Source of the DNA: Clostridia bacterium
Lineage (GTDB): Bacteria; Bacillota_A; Clostridia; Oscillospirales; CAG-382
NCBI GenBank assembly: GCA_017615235.1
Contig: JAGAAM010000017.1
Coordinates: forward strand, 1-14,535
Length of the DNA: 14,535 bases
Direction: 5' to 3'
Part shown: positions 5,697 to 14,018 of the stretch, piece by piece
Position numbering within the stretch: the first letter of the stretch is position 1
Layout of the letters: each line of letters starts with the position of its first letter
Translations under genes and position numbers: made by a program
The notes under the pieces: model-generated
The model's database searches: none
The model's input: only the letters and a program-made list of their open reading frames with translations
Told to the model about the DNA's origin: nothing

Positions 5697-6436
5697 CCTG
5701 CGCTGTATTCGGGAATACCGCCTGAAAAATCTTTGTAATTCAGCTTTGCCGAGACGTGAAGGTTAGTCGTGTATTCCTCCTCCGGAACACTGTAACCGGG
5801 GATATAAGCCGGTTTATCGAAAAGCTTCACGTCAAATTCACAAATGAATGAAAGCAGGACCCCGTCCGCGACGGTAACGGTGCATCGTATGTCGCCGTAT
5901 TCAGTTTTGTCGGTCTGGGGTTCTTTTATTGTGTAAGCGAGGGTATAGATATCGCCGGTGAACTTTTTGCAGAACTCCGGATCGGAAACGATCGTGTAAG
6001 TATAACTTACGCCCCGGGCGTTTTCGCCCTTTGAAAGCCCTTTGCAGGAGTCGCCGTAAAGCGGGATATCGATATAAGGGAACAGCGCGAGGATATCGTA
6101 ATCCGGAGTCGATTCATATACTTCGCAGTCTTCCGAAAGCGAATAAACCTTCCCGCCGGAGAAGTAGTTCTCGCCCTCCGCGGTGCTTCCGAGCCAGGAC
6201 TGCGCAAAGGAAGTATACGCCTTTTTCGCGGTCCTGTCTGCGTCGAAAGCGCCTTTGACGTAATAGATCGAGGACCCCGAAAGCGTCGATATTTCCAGGC
6301 TGTATTCAGCGGATAAAGTACCCGGCGCGTTATGGGCGTTTATCGCTTCGTTGAGCGCGTCGGGGCTTTCGGACGAGCAGGCGGCGAATGCAAAAAGCAC
6401 CGCCGCCGCAAGAATGAGGATAAATGTTCTTTTCAT
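5693..6436 (-). CDS. Lipoprotein of unknown function, ABC operon tail
   Basis: A 247-residue protein with a signal peptide (KR, then a hydrophobic run) and a lipobox FAAC with C20, so it should be a lipid-anchored extracytoplasmic protein. I do not recognise the family. The mature part is rich in beta-strand-like alternation (YSLEIST, YYVKGAFDAD, ENYFSGGKVYSL, SYTYTIVSD, IRCTVTVADGVLLSFICEFDV) that recalls LolA/LppX-type half-barrel lipoproteins; this is only a fold guess. Its start abuts the DUF4340-like stop with no gap and no strong ribosome binding site, so translation is probably coupled. It is the last gene of the Gld-like ABC cluster and probably works with it at the membrane surface. 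Confidence 0.8.
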   Translation of the reverse strand: MKRTFILILAAAVLFAFAACSSESPDALNEAINAHNAPGTLSAEYSLEISTLSGSSIYYVKGAFDADRTAKKAYTSFAQSWLGSTAEGENYFSGGKVYSLSEDCEVYESTPDYDILALFPYIDIPLYGDSCKGLSKGENARGVSYTYTIVSDPEFCKKFTGDIYTLAYTIKEPQTDKTEYGDIRCTVTVADGVLLSFICEFDVKLFDKPAYIPGYSVPEEEYTTNLHVSAKLNYKDFSGGIPEYSAG

Positions 6437-8836
6437 TTATTTAGGCTGAGTTACCGGCTTGCCGCTGATATAGGCGAGCACGTTGTTCTTCAACAGGTTG
6501 ACACTCTTGACGAGCGCGGCGTAGCTTCCGTCGCCGTCTATCGTGAAATAGCACCTCGTCGCGGAAACGCGATAGAACACGAGTTCAGGCGATCTTGTCT
6601 CCGAAACGACCTTGACGCGCAGGTATTCCTCGCTCACGTCGCCCTCGGCGGGAGTGTATTCGTCGTGGAGATAGATGCTTAAAAGCGACTGGTAAAGCAG
6701 TTTGAATTCGCGTACGTCAAAGCTTTTTCCGTTGTAGGAAACGTCGACGATATCGGTCCTGGTGCTGTCGGCGGTGAGGTCGAAAACGTAATCCTTTCCG
6801 TCGAAGGAGACCGTGACTTCCTCGATCTCGCCGATATACATCGAGATGAGATAGTGGTCGAGGATCTCGAAGAAATCCCATTCGAGCCAGGGATAAGTCT
6901 CCAAAGAAAGGGTTACGATGACGTCGTAGGTGAATCTGCGGAAAGTGCCGCTCGAATCGTAACCGGAGAACACGGAATAGGCGTAATAATTCTCGTCCGG
7001 GTGTGAAACGTAGAATTCGACCGTCACTCCGTCGTAATCGAAGGAGTAATAGCGCCAGGGTTCGTCAAGCCCGAACTCGGCGAGGACTTCGGTCTTCAAC
7101 TGATTGGCGTCACCGTTCTCGCTGAAGCCGCAGCCCACGGCCGCCACGCCGGAAAGCGAGGCGATATCCTGGACGAGCGTGTTGAAATTGGTCAGGTCGA
7201 GATAGGCGAAATTCCTGCCCGCCGCGATATACTCGGAAGGCGAAACGAGTCGCCAGATGCCGGAGGTGGAATCGGTCGGCTGGGCGTCCCCGCCGTCGAC
7301 GAAGACCCTTATCTCGTCGAAAACGACGTAACTTTTCACCACCTGCGGAACGTCGAAAGCGATGCGGACGGTGAGGAGTTTTTTGTCGCTAGTGAACTCG
7401 ACGGTGTAATCCTTTAAGGTCCTGTCGTCCTGTTTGGGCGTTACTTTCCCGACCTCGAAGAAATTCGTTCCGTCGTCGGTCGCGGTGACGGTGAAGGATG
7501 AGGGCAGCAGAGCGCCGTTCGAATCGTCGCGCAGGACGCCTAACGTGAGTTTGTAATTTCCTCCGACGGAATAGCGTGCGAGCGAAGCGTCGATATGGGT
7601 CGCCTTGCCGTCGCTGCTCGAAAAGCCGCAGAAGACGGTCTTGTTTTCAAGCCAGCCGCCCTCGTAGGAGGAATAATCGCCGGCGTGCTTTTTATCGGAG
7701 ATCACCTTTGAAAGCGCGGTCGAAGAGCTAGGCGCGATATTATCCGCGCCGGAAAAGGCGGACATGTTCTTTATAAGAGCGTTTATGCCGAGATCGAGGT
7801 ATCCTACGCGGATGTTGTCGAGGCTTACCACCGCCTCCGTCGCGGTTATCGGGGTGATAAGTTCGGTGCTTAAGATCGAAACGACGGAACTGTCGATCGA
7901 TCCGTTGACCGAATCGGTCGGGAGGTAATAGATCGTCGGTTTGGACAGGTTGGCGATTATTCCGCCGTCCTTGTCCTGATAAGCGCCGATATATCTTGCG
8001 AAATAATAACTTCCGGTGGAGGAAAGTTTACCGATACATACGGTGTGGAACAGGCGGTTGCCGGAATCCTCCGGCACCGAAATGATCGAATAACTGCCGG
8101 TCTCCGGCGAATCGGGATCCAGACCGCAATCAGCCCATGTCTTGCCTTCCGGCATTTCCATTTTGCCGTAGGTCACGGGATAGCGGCAGTTGGTGGTGAG
8201 GAGCGAGAATTTCTCGCTGTCGAACTGTGCGGCGCTCGAATCGCCGTAATAGAAAGTGCCGTTTTCCTGGAAGATCGAATAACTTCCGGTGGCGTTTTTG
8301 ATCGAAAGAAAATAGATATCCCGCCTTTCAAGCGCTTTGAACACGAAAGGCATACCGGCGGCGGTAAGCAGATCGCCGTCTGCGTCATAGCCTTCGAACG
8401 CCTTTAAAGCTATTTCCGGGACTTCCCTTCCCTCCGCTTCGAGGATCGCAGTCGCGATCAGCGATTCGCCGTCGAAAGCGTAACGCGTACCGTCGTAAAG
8501 CGTGCGGAAGAAGTCGCCGTAAGGAATATCGTCCGTCTTGTCGCCGCTGATCACGGTGACGCCTTCGAATCCGGCTCCGTCGCGCTGTTCTTCGACCCCG
8601 ATCTTCGGATTGGACTTGGCAAAATCATAGGCGGAATCGCGGATAAGCACCCAGCCTTCGTCGTCGGGATCGTAGCCGCGCAGTTTTATCGTATGGCGGT
8701 CGCTGAGTTCCGCGACTTCGGAAATGATCGCGTCGGTGTTGACGGAATCGTCTTTTTTAAGGAATATAAGATATATCGAAAGGAGTATCAGCGTCGCGAC
8801 CGCGACGGAGACGACAATGATTATCTTCTTTTTCAT
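6437..8836 (-). CDS. DUF4340-like membrane-anchored protein with inserted discoidin-like domain
   Basis: 799 residues from the ATG at 8836, which has GAGG 7 nt upstream; a TTG at 8839 is less well spaced. An N-terminal anchor (residues 4-26) leaves the rest outside. Residues about 35-340 and 540-795 have DUF4340-like features, as in proteins next to GldG-like genes: short beta repeats with GSYSIFQENG, TYYLPTDS-type and SFDGKDYVFDL blocks. Residues about 340-515 look different: LDNIRVGYLDLG, then SYEGGWLENKTVFCGFSSSDGK, FTVTATDDGTNFFEVG and VVFDEIRVFVDG, the order expected of an F5/8 type C (galactose-binding-like) fold. The domain call is from pattern only. The function is unknown; position suggests a partner of the ABC exporter. 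Similar proteins are usually shorter. Confidence 0.8.
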   Translation of the reverse strand: MKKKIIIVVSVAVATLILLSIYLIFLKKDDSVNTDAIISEVAELSDRHTIKLRGYDPDDEGWVLIRDSAYDFAKSNPKIGVEEQRDGAGFEGVTVISGDKTDDIPYGDFFRTLYDGTRYAFDGESLIATAILEAEGREVPEIALKAFEGYDADGDLLTAAGMPFVFKALERRDIYFLSIKNATGSYSIFQENGTFYYGDSSAAQFDSEKFSLLTTNCRYPVTYGKMEMPEGKTWADCGLDPDSPETGSYSIISVPEDSGNRLFHTVCIGKLSSTGSYYFARYIGAYQDKDGGIIANLSKPTIYYLPTDSVNGSIDSSVVSILSTELITPITATEAVVSLDNIRVGYLDLGINALIKNMSAFSGADNIAPSSSTALSKVISDKKHAGDYSSYEGGWLENKTVFCGFSSSDGKATHIDASLARYSVGGNYKLTLGVLRDDSNGALLPSSFTVTATDDGTNFFEVGKVTPKQDDRTLKDYTVEFTSDKKLLTVRIAFDVPQVVKSYVVFDEIRVFVDGGDAQPTDSTSGIWRLVSPSEYIAAGRNFAYLDLTNFNTLVQDIASLSGVAAVGCGFSENGDANQLKTEVLAEFGLDEPWRYYSFDYDGVTVEFYVSHPDENYYAYSVFSGYDSSGTFRRFTYDVIVTLSLETYPWLEWDFFEILDHYLISMYIGEIEEVTVSFDGKDYVFDLTADSTRTDIVDVSYNGKSFDVREFKLLYQSLLSIYLHDEYTPAEGDVSEEYLRVKVVSETRSPELVFYRVSATRCYFTIDGDGSYAALVKSVNLLKNNVLAYISGKPVTQPK

Positions 8837-8869
8837 CAAAAAGCCTCGCAGAGAAAGTCGGTACTGATA

Positions 8870-10432
8870 TCAAAGATGCCTTCTGCGGAAGAACATCACG
8901 GTGCCGAGGATAAGGACTATTCCGGGGACGATCGTGCAGATCATCCATGTGAGCGTCTTCGCAGTGCCGGTCTCGATATCGAGCGCGGTGTCGCCGAAAG
9001 GCGTGGAATCTATATCCGGGACGACGTATTCCGAGCTGAACATCCTTGCGGCGGAAAGCAGGATTCCCTTGTTCCCGCGCTGAAGTTTGGCAAGGTTGTC
9101 GGAATCCGCAAAGTCGGTGCTGCCGATCAGCATCACGTAGGCGTAATGGCGGATGTTGTCGGAATCGTAGCCGCCGACAGCGGAAATAAGTGTCTCCGGC
9201 ATGGCGCCGGTCGTGCCGGGATCGCCGCCTTCGGAACCGGTGTATTCGGAATAGGCGCTTTCGTAGGTGGTAAGTACCGTCTCGACGGTATATGCGGCGT
9301 TCGCTACGCCTTTTTCGACGTAAAGTTCAACGGCTTCGGGCATCGAAACGGTATATTTCCCGCCGAGCTCGTCCATCGTCTTGAATAACTGATAGGACGC
9401 CATGGAGGAATATTTTTCCTCGTCCTTCTCGGGGTGATCGACGTTGATGTTGTGGATATCGTTATCGAGCGAGTGCTCGTTGTCGGTCACGCGGTAGTTG
9501 GGACGGTAGTTTATCCCCCAGTCGGCGAGATAGGCGCGAAGGTTGGCAAGGTCGGGAGTGGAAGCCCCGACGAAGGTCACGAAGGAGCGGTACTCCGAAT
9601 AACTTGTGTTGCCGATGACGGTGGAAAGTTTATCGACCTCGGCTTCGCTGAAATCGGATTTCGGGTCGTAGCAGACGATGAATTTCACCATCGGTTCGAC
9701 GTCCGATTCGGCGAGGTTTATATCTTTTACTGCAAATCCCGCGTCGGTGTAAAGCTTGCGGATCGCCTGGCCGTCCGACGAGTTCGCGTCCGGTTCGCCG
9801 TGACCGACGGTGAACGCGACGATCTGTTTTTCGGAGATCGAGCTCTGGATTATCGCGGAGGTGAATTTGTTCTCGCCCTTGAAGGCGTAATAAGCGCCGG
9901 ATTCATCGACTTCGAAGAATGCGGTGAGGGTGAGCACGCGATAGTGATATTTGCCCTTGATTATCACGTTCGCGCTCGTAAGGACGCTGCCGGTCTCCTG
10001 CACTACGCGCGCTTCGAACTGCGGATCGCTGTTGATCTCGCGGTATTCCACGCGAACGGTGCCGTATCCGTCGCTGCCGTCGAATACGCGGGCGTAATTT
10101 TCCGCCGTGTCGCGGATAAGGGCGTAGATATTGACGCCTTTATAGAAATACTGCGACTTGTCGAAAGCGTCGCGAGGCGCCATGAAAGTTATGGTGATGT
10201 CAAGGTCTTTCCCGAGTTCGCCCAAAAGGCGCACGGTCTCGTCGCCGATGCCGGTGTAATTCTCCGCCGTGAGGTCGACGGTGAGATCGCCGGAGAGCGA
10301 GAGCGAGGAAAGCACGACGTTCAGCACGATTATGAACGCGACGAACGCCACCGTGAACGCGATGGAGAGCGAGCCGTATTTGTAACGCCTTTTATCGTGG
10401 ACGGATACGTTTTTCTGTTTGTTGTCAGCCAT
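8870..10432 (-). CDS. GldG-like ABC transporter auxiliary protein
   Basis: A 520-residue protein with an N-terminal transmembrane helix at about 22-42, a long extracytoplasmic part and a C-terminal helix at about 493-515 ending in FFRRRHL. Family markers are LTVDLTAENYTGIGDETVRLL near 50-70, VRVEYREINSDP near 126-137 and VGHGEPD at 209-215, matching ABC_transp_aux (GldG-type) proteins. In Bacteroidetes GldG works with GldA and GldF in gliding; in Firmicutes the homologues lie in ABC operons with unknown substrate and no gliding link. The ATG at 10432 has AAAGGAG 8 nt upstream. It lies 18 nt after the permease gene and about 33 nt before the DUF4340-like gene. Confidence 0.88.
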   Translation of the reverse strand: MADNKQKNVSVHDKRRYKYGSLSIAFTVAFVAFIIVLNVVLSSLSLSGDLTVDLTAENYTGIGDETVRLLGELGKDLDITITFMAPRDAFDKSQYFYKGVNIYALIRDTAENYARVFDGSDGYGTVRVEYREINSDPQFEARVVQETGSVLTSANVIIKGKYHYRVLTLTAFFEVDESGAYYAFKGENKFTSAIIQSSISEKQIVAFTVGHGEPDANSSDGQAIRKLYTDAGFAVKDINLAESDVEPMVKFIVCYDPKSDFSEAEVDKLSTVIGNTSYSEYRSFVTFVGASTPDLANLRAYLADWGINYRPNYRVTDNEHSLDNDIHNINVDHPEKDEEKYSSMASYQLFKTMDELGGKYTVSMPEAVELYVEKGVANAAYTVETVLTTYESAYSEYTGSEGGDPGTTGAMPETLISAVGGYDSDNIRHYAYVMLIGSTDFADSDNLAKLQRGNKGILLSAARMFSSEYVVPDIDSTPFGDTALDIETGTAKTLTWMICTIVPGIVLILGTVMFFRRRHL

Positions 10433-10450
10433 GATAAACGCTCCTTTCCG

Positions 10451-11158
10451 TCACGCCCAACGGCGTTTTTCGATAACGCGGTCGGCAAGGAAGATGAATA
10501 TCGCGGCGAGGCTTATATAATAGACGATCGCCGAAACGTCGAGCATCTGGTTGGTAAAGGGGGTGAAGCGGTCGAGCACCGAGAACCATTTAAGGATCAT
10601 ACGCACTCCGGTGGTCTCGATCCTCGCGGCGAGAAGGCTTATAAGCAGCATCGCGGCGTTGACTCCCATCGCGGAGACGGCTGCGATAAGCTGGCTTTCG
10701 GTAAGCGAGGAGAGGAACAGCCCGATCGCTATGAACGCCGAACCCAGCAGGAACACGCCGAGGATGTTCATAAGTATAGAACCGACGTTGGGAGTCCCGT
10801 AGGCGTGAAGCAGCACGAAGTTGAAGCTGTTGACTATGAACGCGGCGGCGAATACCGTCAGCGCCGCGAGATATTTGCCCATAACGATGCCGAGCACCGA
10901 TACCGGGCTTGTCAGAAGAATCTGGTCGGTGCGGGTCCTGCGCTCCTCCGAGAAAAGCTTCATCGTGAGAAGCGGTATCAGTACTGCGAAGATAATGACG
11001 AGCCAGATGAAATAGGTTCCAAGACTGTCGGTAGACTGCTGTAAAAGCGTGCAGTAAGCGAACGCGAGCCCCGAAACGACGAGGAACATACCGCAGAAAA
11101 TATAACCGATCGGCGTGAGGAAATAGGATTTCAGCTCACGGATATATATCGCCGTCAT
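10451..11158 (-). CDS. ABC-2-type permease, GldF-like
   Basis: A 235-residue inner-membrane protein with six predicted helices (about 15-37, 48-65, 92-113, 126-148, 155-177, 210-227). The N-terminal IYIRELKSYFLTPIGYIF and the EERRTRTDQILLTSPVS stretch after the second helix are typical of the GldF and NosY-like ABC-2 permeases. It should form the membrane channel with the ATPase encoded just upstream. The start overlaps the ATPase stop as ATGA, so expression is coupled. The substrate cannot be read from the sequence. The length is normal for this subgroup. Confidence 0.92.
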   Translation of the reverse strand: MTAIYIRELKSYFLTPIGYIFCGMFLVVSGLAFAYCTLLQQSTDSLGTYFIWLVIIFAVLIPLLTMKLFSEERRTRTDQILLTSPVSVLGIVMGKYLAALTVFAAAFIVNSFNFVLLHAYGTPNVGSILMNILGVFLLGSAFIAIGLFLSSLTESQLIAAVSAMGVNAAMLLISLLAARIETTGVRMILKWFSVLDRFTPFTNQMLDVSAIVYYISLAAIFIFLADRVIEKRRWA

Positions 11159-12126
11159 TGTCTGCCCGCCTTTCTCGCCCTGCCGGATTCGTCCTTTTCC
11201 TTGCCGACAAGACGCATGAATATGTCTTCGAGGTTAAGTTCCATACCTTCAAGACCGACCAGAGGCCAGCCCTTGGAGGAAAGCGTATAGAACAGCGGTT
11301 TTCTCACGTCGATCCTTTCCTGGGATTCGATGAGATAGCTTACGCTGTCGGTATCGCGCTTGCCGATCGTATCGACGGATTTGACTCCGCCGATGCCGCG
11401 GAGGGTGCGAAGCACTTCCTCCTCCGGTCCGACGACCTTCGCGATGAGCTTGCGCGTGCCGTCGACGGCGTTGACGAGGTCCTCGGTCTTCTCGTCGGCG
11501 ACGACTTTGCCCTTGTTGATGACCACGATCCTGTCGCAGACGCTTTGTACTTCCGGAAGGATGTGGGTGGAAAGGATTATCGTATGCTCTTTGCCGAGCA
11601 TCCTTATAAGGTTGCGGATCTCGACGATCTGTCTGGGGTCGAGACCGATGGTGGGTTCATCGAAAATGAGCACCTTCGGGTTGCCGATAAGCGCCTGGGC
11701 GATGCCGACGCGCTGGCGGTAGCCTTTTGAAAGGTTCTTTATAAGCCTTTTGCTTACGTCCCATATCTTTACGACGTCGCAGATCTCCTTGATGTGCTGT
11801 TTCCTCGGAAGGCGGCAGTCCTTGAGATCGTATACGAAGCAAAGGTATTCCCATACCGTCATTTCGAGGTAAAGCGGAGGGATCTCCGGCAGGAAGCCGA
11901 TGCTGCGTTTCGCCTTTATCGGGTCTTCGAGTATATCGGTGCCGTCGATCTTGACGGTGCCGCTGTCGGCGGAAAGATACCCGGTGATGATGTTGAGCGT
12001 GGTGCTCTTTCCCGCGCCGTTCGGCCCGAGAAAGCCCAGTATCTCGCCCTCTTCGACCCGGAACGATATACCGTCGACGGCGTGTTTGTCGCCGAAGCTC
12101 TTTTGTATTTCGGTGATCTCTATCAT
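11155..12126 (-). CDS. ABC transporter ATP-binding protein, GldA/DrrA-like
   Basis: A 323-residue cytoplasmic ATPase with all key motifs: Walker A GPNGAGKST at 34-42, a Q-loop position LPE (E81 instead of Gln, as often seen in this subgroup), signature LSKGYRQR at 132-139, Walker B KVLIFDEPT at 151-159 with the D-loop GLDP, and the switch histidine H188 in STHIL. The C-terminal part (about 220-323) is an extra regulatory-type extension common in ABC-2 exporters and is followed by a basic tail. It is the first gene of the five-gene cluster, with AAAGGTAA upstream of the ATG at 12126. aspS ends only 33 nt earlier, so part of its transcription may be read-through. Confidence 0.94.
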   Translation of the reverse strand: MIEITEIQKSFGDKHAVDGISFRVEEGEILGFLGPNGAGKSTTLNIITGYLSADSGTVKIDGTDILEDPIKAKRSIGFLPEIPPLYLEMTVWEYLCFVYDLKDCRLPRKQHIKEICDVVKIWDVSKRLIKNLSKGYRQRVGIAQALIGNPKVLIFDEPTIGLDPRQIVEIRNLIRMLGKEHTIILSTHILPEVQSVCDRIVVINKGKVVADEKTEDLVNAVDGTRKLIAKVVGPEEEVLRTLRGIGGVKSVDTIGKRDTDSVSYLIESQERIDVRKPLFYTLSSKGWPLVGLEGMELNLEDIFMRLVGKEKDESGRARKAGRQ

Positions 12127-12159
12127 TTTCGGTGATTACCTTTCAGAATAGGTTTTCTT

Positions 12160-13944
12160 TTATTCGGCTTTCGGCTTTTCGACTGTGATGCCGAGCTCCT
12201 CGAGCGCCTTCTGCGGAACGTCCGCCGGGCAGTCGGTCATAAGCTCTTTCGCGTTCTGCACCTTCGGGAAGGCGACGACGTCGCGCAGGCTCTGCGCGCC
12301 GATCATCTGCATTACAAGTCTGTCGAGCCCGATCGCCATTCCGCCGTGCGGAGGAGCGCCGTATTTGAAGGCTTCGAGCAGATAGCCGAACTTGACCCTC
12401 GCCTCTTCGTCGGAAAGTCCCAACAGTTCGAATATCTTCGCCTGGAGTCCCGGGTCGGTGATACGGATCGAGCCGCTTGAAAGCTCGATGCCGTTTAGCA
12501 CGAGGTCGTACGCCTTCGCGCGGACGGACCCTTTGTCGGTATCGAGCGCGGGTATGCACTCGTCGAGCGGCGAAGTGAAGGGATGGTGCATAGCCACCCA
12601 TTCGCCGAGTTCGCGGTCGAATTCGAAGAAGGGCATCTCGACGACCCAGAGGAATTTATAGCCGCTGCGTTCGACTCCCAGGCGGTTCGCCGCTTCTACG
12701 CGGAGCTGACCGAGCTGGGAGAGCAGGCGCGGGGTATCGGCGTCTGCGAGGATGAGTATGACGTCGCCTTTTTCGCAGTCTGCGGCTTTATACATCGCCT
12801 CGACCGATTCCGGAGTCATGTGTTTGAGGAAAGAACCGCTGTCGGTATCGGCGCGTTTCACCCAGGCGAGGCCGGCCGCGCCGCAGCCTTTCGCGTATTC
12901 GCCGAGCTTGTCGATATCCTTGCGGGATAGTTTTTCGGCGTAGCCTTTAATGTTGATGCAGCGGACGCTGCCGCCGGCTTCTATCGCGCTCTCGAATACC
13001 GGGAACCCGCAGCCTTTGACAGCTTCGGAGATATCGGTGATCTCCATGCCGAAGCGCATATCGGGTTTATCGGAACCGAAGCGTTCCATACATTCTTTAT
13101 AGGTGTAACGCGGGATGGCGCCTTCGATCTCGACGCCCAAACAGGTCCTGAAAACGTATTTTACAAGCCCTTCGCCCAAAGCGAGAACGTCGTCGGTGTC
13201 GACGAAGCTCATTTCCATATCTATCTGGGTGAATTCCGGCTGACGGTCTGCTCGGAGGTCCTCGTCGCGGAAGCAGCGCGCAAGCTGGAAATACTTATCG
13301 AATCCCGCGACCATCGAAAGCTGTTTGTAAAGCTGGGGCGACTGAGGGAGCGCGTAGAACGAGCCCTTGTGGATACGCGAAGGGACGAGATAGTCCCTCG
13401 CGCCTTCCGGCGTGCTCTTAATGAGCATAGGGGTCTCCAGCTCGATGAATCCCTCTCCGTAAAGGTAATCGCGGACGGCTTTCGCCACTTTGGAGCGGAA
13501 AATAATATTGCTTTGCAGTTTAGGACGGCGAAGGTCGAGATAGCGGTATTTGAGCCTTATCTCCTCCGCGGTCTTGCAGTCGTCGGTTATATCGAAAGGC
13601 GGAGTCTCGCTTTCGCCCAATACGCGCAACGATTCAACGAAAATCTCGATGTTGCCGGTCGGGATATCCGGGTTTTTGCTCGACCTTTCGCGCACGACGC
13701 CTTTCGCGGAGAGTACGTATTCGCTGCCCACGGAGGACGCGAGCGCAAAGATACCCCTGTCGCTGTTTTCGTCGAACGCCAGCTGAACTATGCCGCTGCG
13801 GTCGCGCAGGTCGATGAACACGAGGCTGCCGAGGTCGCGCTGTTTTTTGACCCAGCCCATAACGCAGACGGTCTCGCCGATATTAGCTTCGCGCAGGTCG
13901 CCGCAGTAGTGCGTGCGGCGTTCGTTTCCCAAAAATTCTGCCAT
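12160..13944 (-). CDS. aspS: Aspartyl-tRNA synthetase
   Basis: A 594-residue bacterial-type class II synthetase that charges tRNA-Asp. The N-terminal OB domain includes GWVKKQRDLGSLVFIDLRD at 30-48. The catalytic core has RYLDLRR at 134-140, QSPQLYKQLSM at 201-211, motif 2 FRDED at 225-229 with RADRQPEFTQID after it, and motif 3 GLDRL at 539-543. A GAD insertion domain lies at about 290-420, as usual for bacteria. In RDLGS, L38 stands where a non-discriminating type such as Pseudomonas has His, which hints at a discriminating enzyme, but this is weak evidence. The ATG at 13944 has GGAAG about 10 nt upstream. The gene follows hisS by 59 nt, a common Firmicutes pair. Confidence 0.97.
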   Translation of the reverse strand: MAEFLGNERRTHYCGDLREANIGETVCVMGWVKKQRDLGSLVFIDLRDRSGIVQLAFDENSDRGIFALASSVGSEYVLSAKGVVRERSSKNPDIPTGNIEIFVESLRVLGESETPPFDITDDCKTAEEIRLKYRYLDLRRPKLQSNIIFRSKVAKAVRDYLYGEGFIELETPMLIKSTPEGARDYLVPSRIHKGSFYALPQSPQLYKQLSMVAGFDKYFQLARCFRDEDLRADRQPEFTQIDMEMSFVDTDDVLALGEGLVKYVFRTCLGVEIEGAIPRYTYKECMERFGSDKPDMRFGMEITDISEAVKGCGFPVFESAIEAGGSVRCINIKGYAEKLSRKDIDKLGEYAKGCGAAGLAWVKRADTDSGSFLKHMTPESVEAMYKAADCEKGDVILILADADTPRLLSQLGQLRVEAANRLGVERSGYKFLWVVEMPFFEFDRELGEWVAMHHPFTSPLDECIPALDTDKGSVRAKAYDLVLNGIELSSGSIRITDPGLQAKIFELLGLSDEEARVKFGYLLEAFKYGAPPHGGMAIGLDRLVMQMIGAQSLRDVVAFPKVQNAKELMTDCPADVPQKALEELGITVEKPKAE

Positions 13945-13989
13945 GATGATTCACTTCCGTTGTCAAAAATAATTTTATAAATAACGCCG

Positions 13990-14018
13990 AAAGCGGGAGA
14001 TTGTTATATCCCCGCTTT
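13990..14018 (-). other. Hairpin spanning the hisS stop codon
   Basis: AAAGCGGG (13990-13997) and CCCGCTTT (14011-14018) form an 8-bp stem with a 13-nt loop that includes the hisS stop codon. On the minus strand the tract after it is CGGCGTTATTT, so it is not a classical terminator. It may tune hisS-aspS read-through or mRNA decay. The pairing is seen; any role is inferred. Confidence 0.4.

Noticed and set aside
5705..5718. Perfect short palindrome GTATTC-GG-GAATAC as a bidirectional terminator for the convergent genes
   Set aside because: The loop is only two bases and no T-run follows on either strand; it lies within the lipoprotein coding sequence.
9434..11044. Long plus-strand open frame (536 codons)
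   Set aside because: It runs antisense to the GldG-like and permease genes, which have clear family motifs, ribosome binding sites and overlaps. Its translation is rich in charged repeats and resembles no protein; it is a product of the codon bias on the other strand.
13960..13985. TATAAA on the minus strand as a -10 box for aspS
   Set aside because: No acceptable -35 box lies 16-18 nt upstream, and the nearby TTGACA is too close to the start codon to serve.
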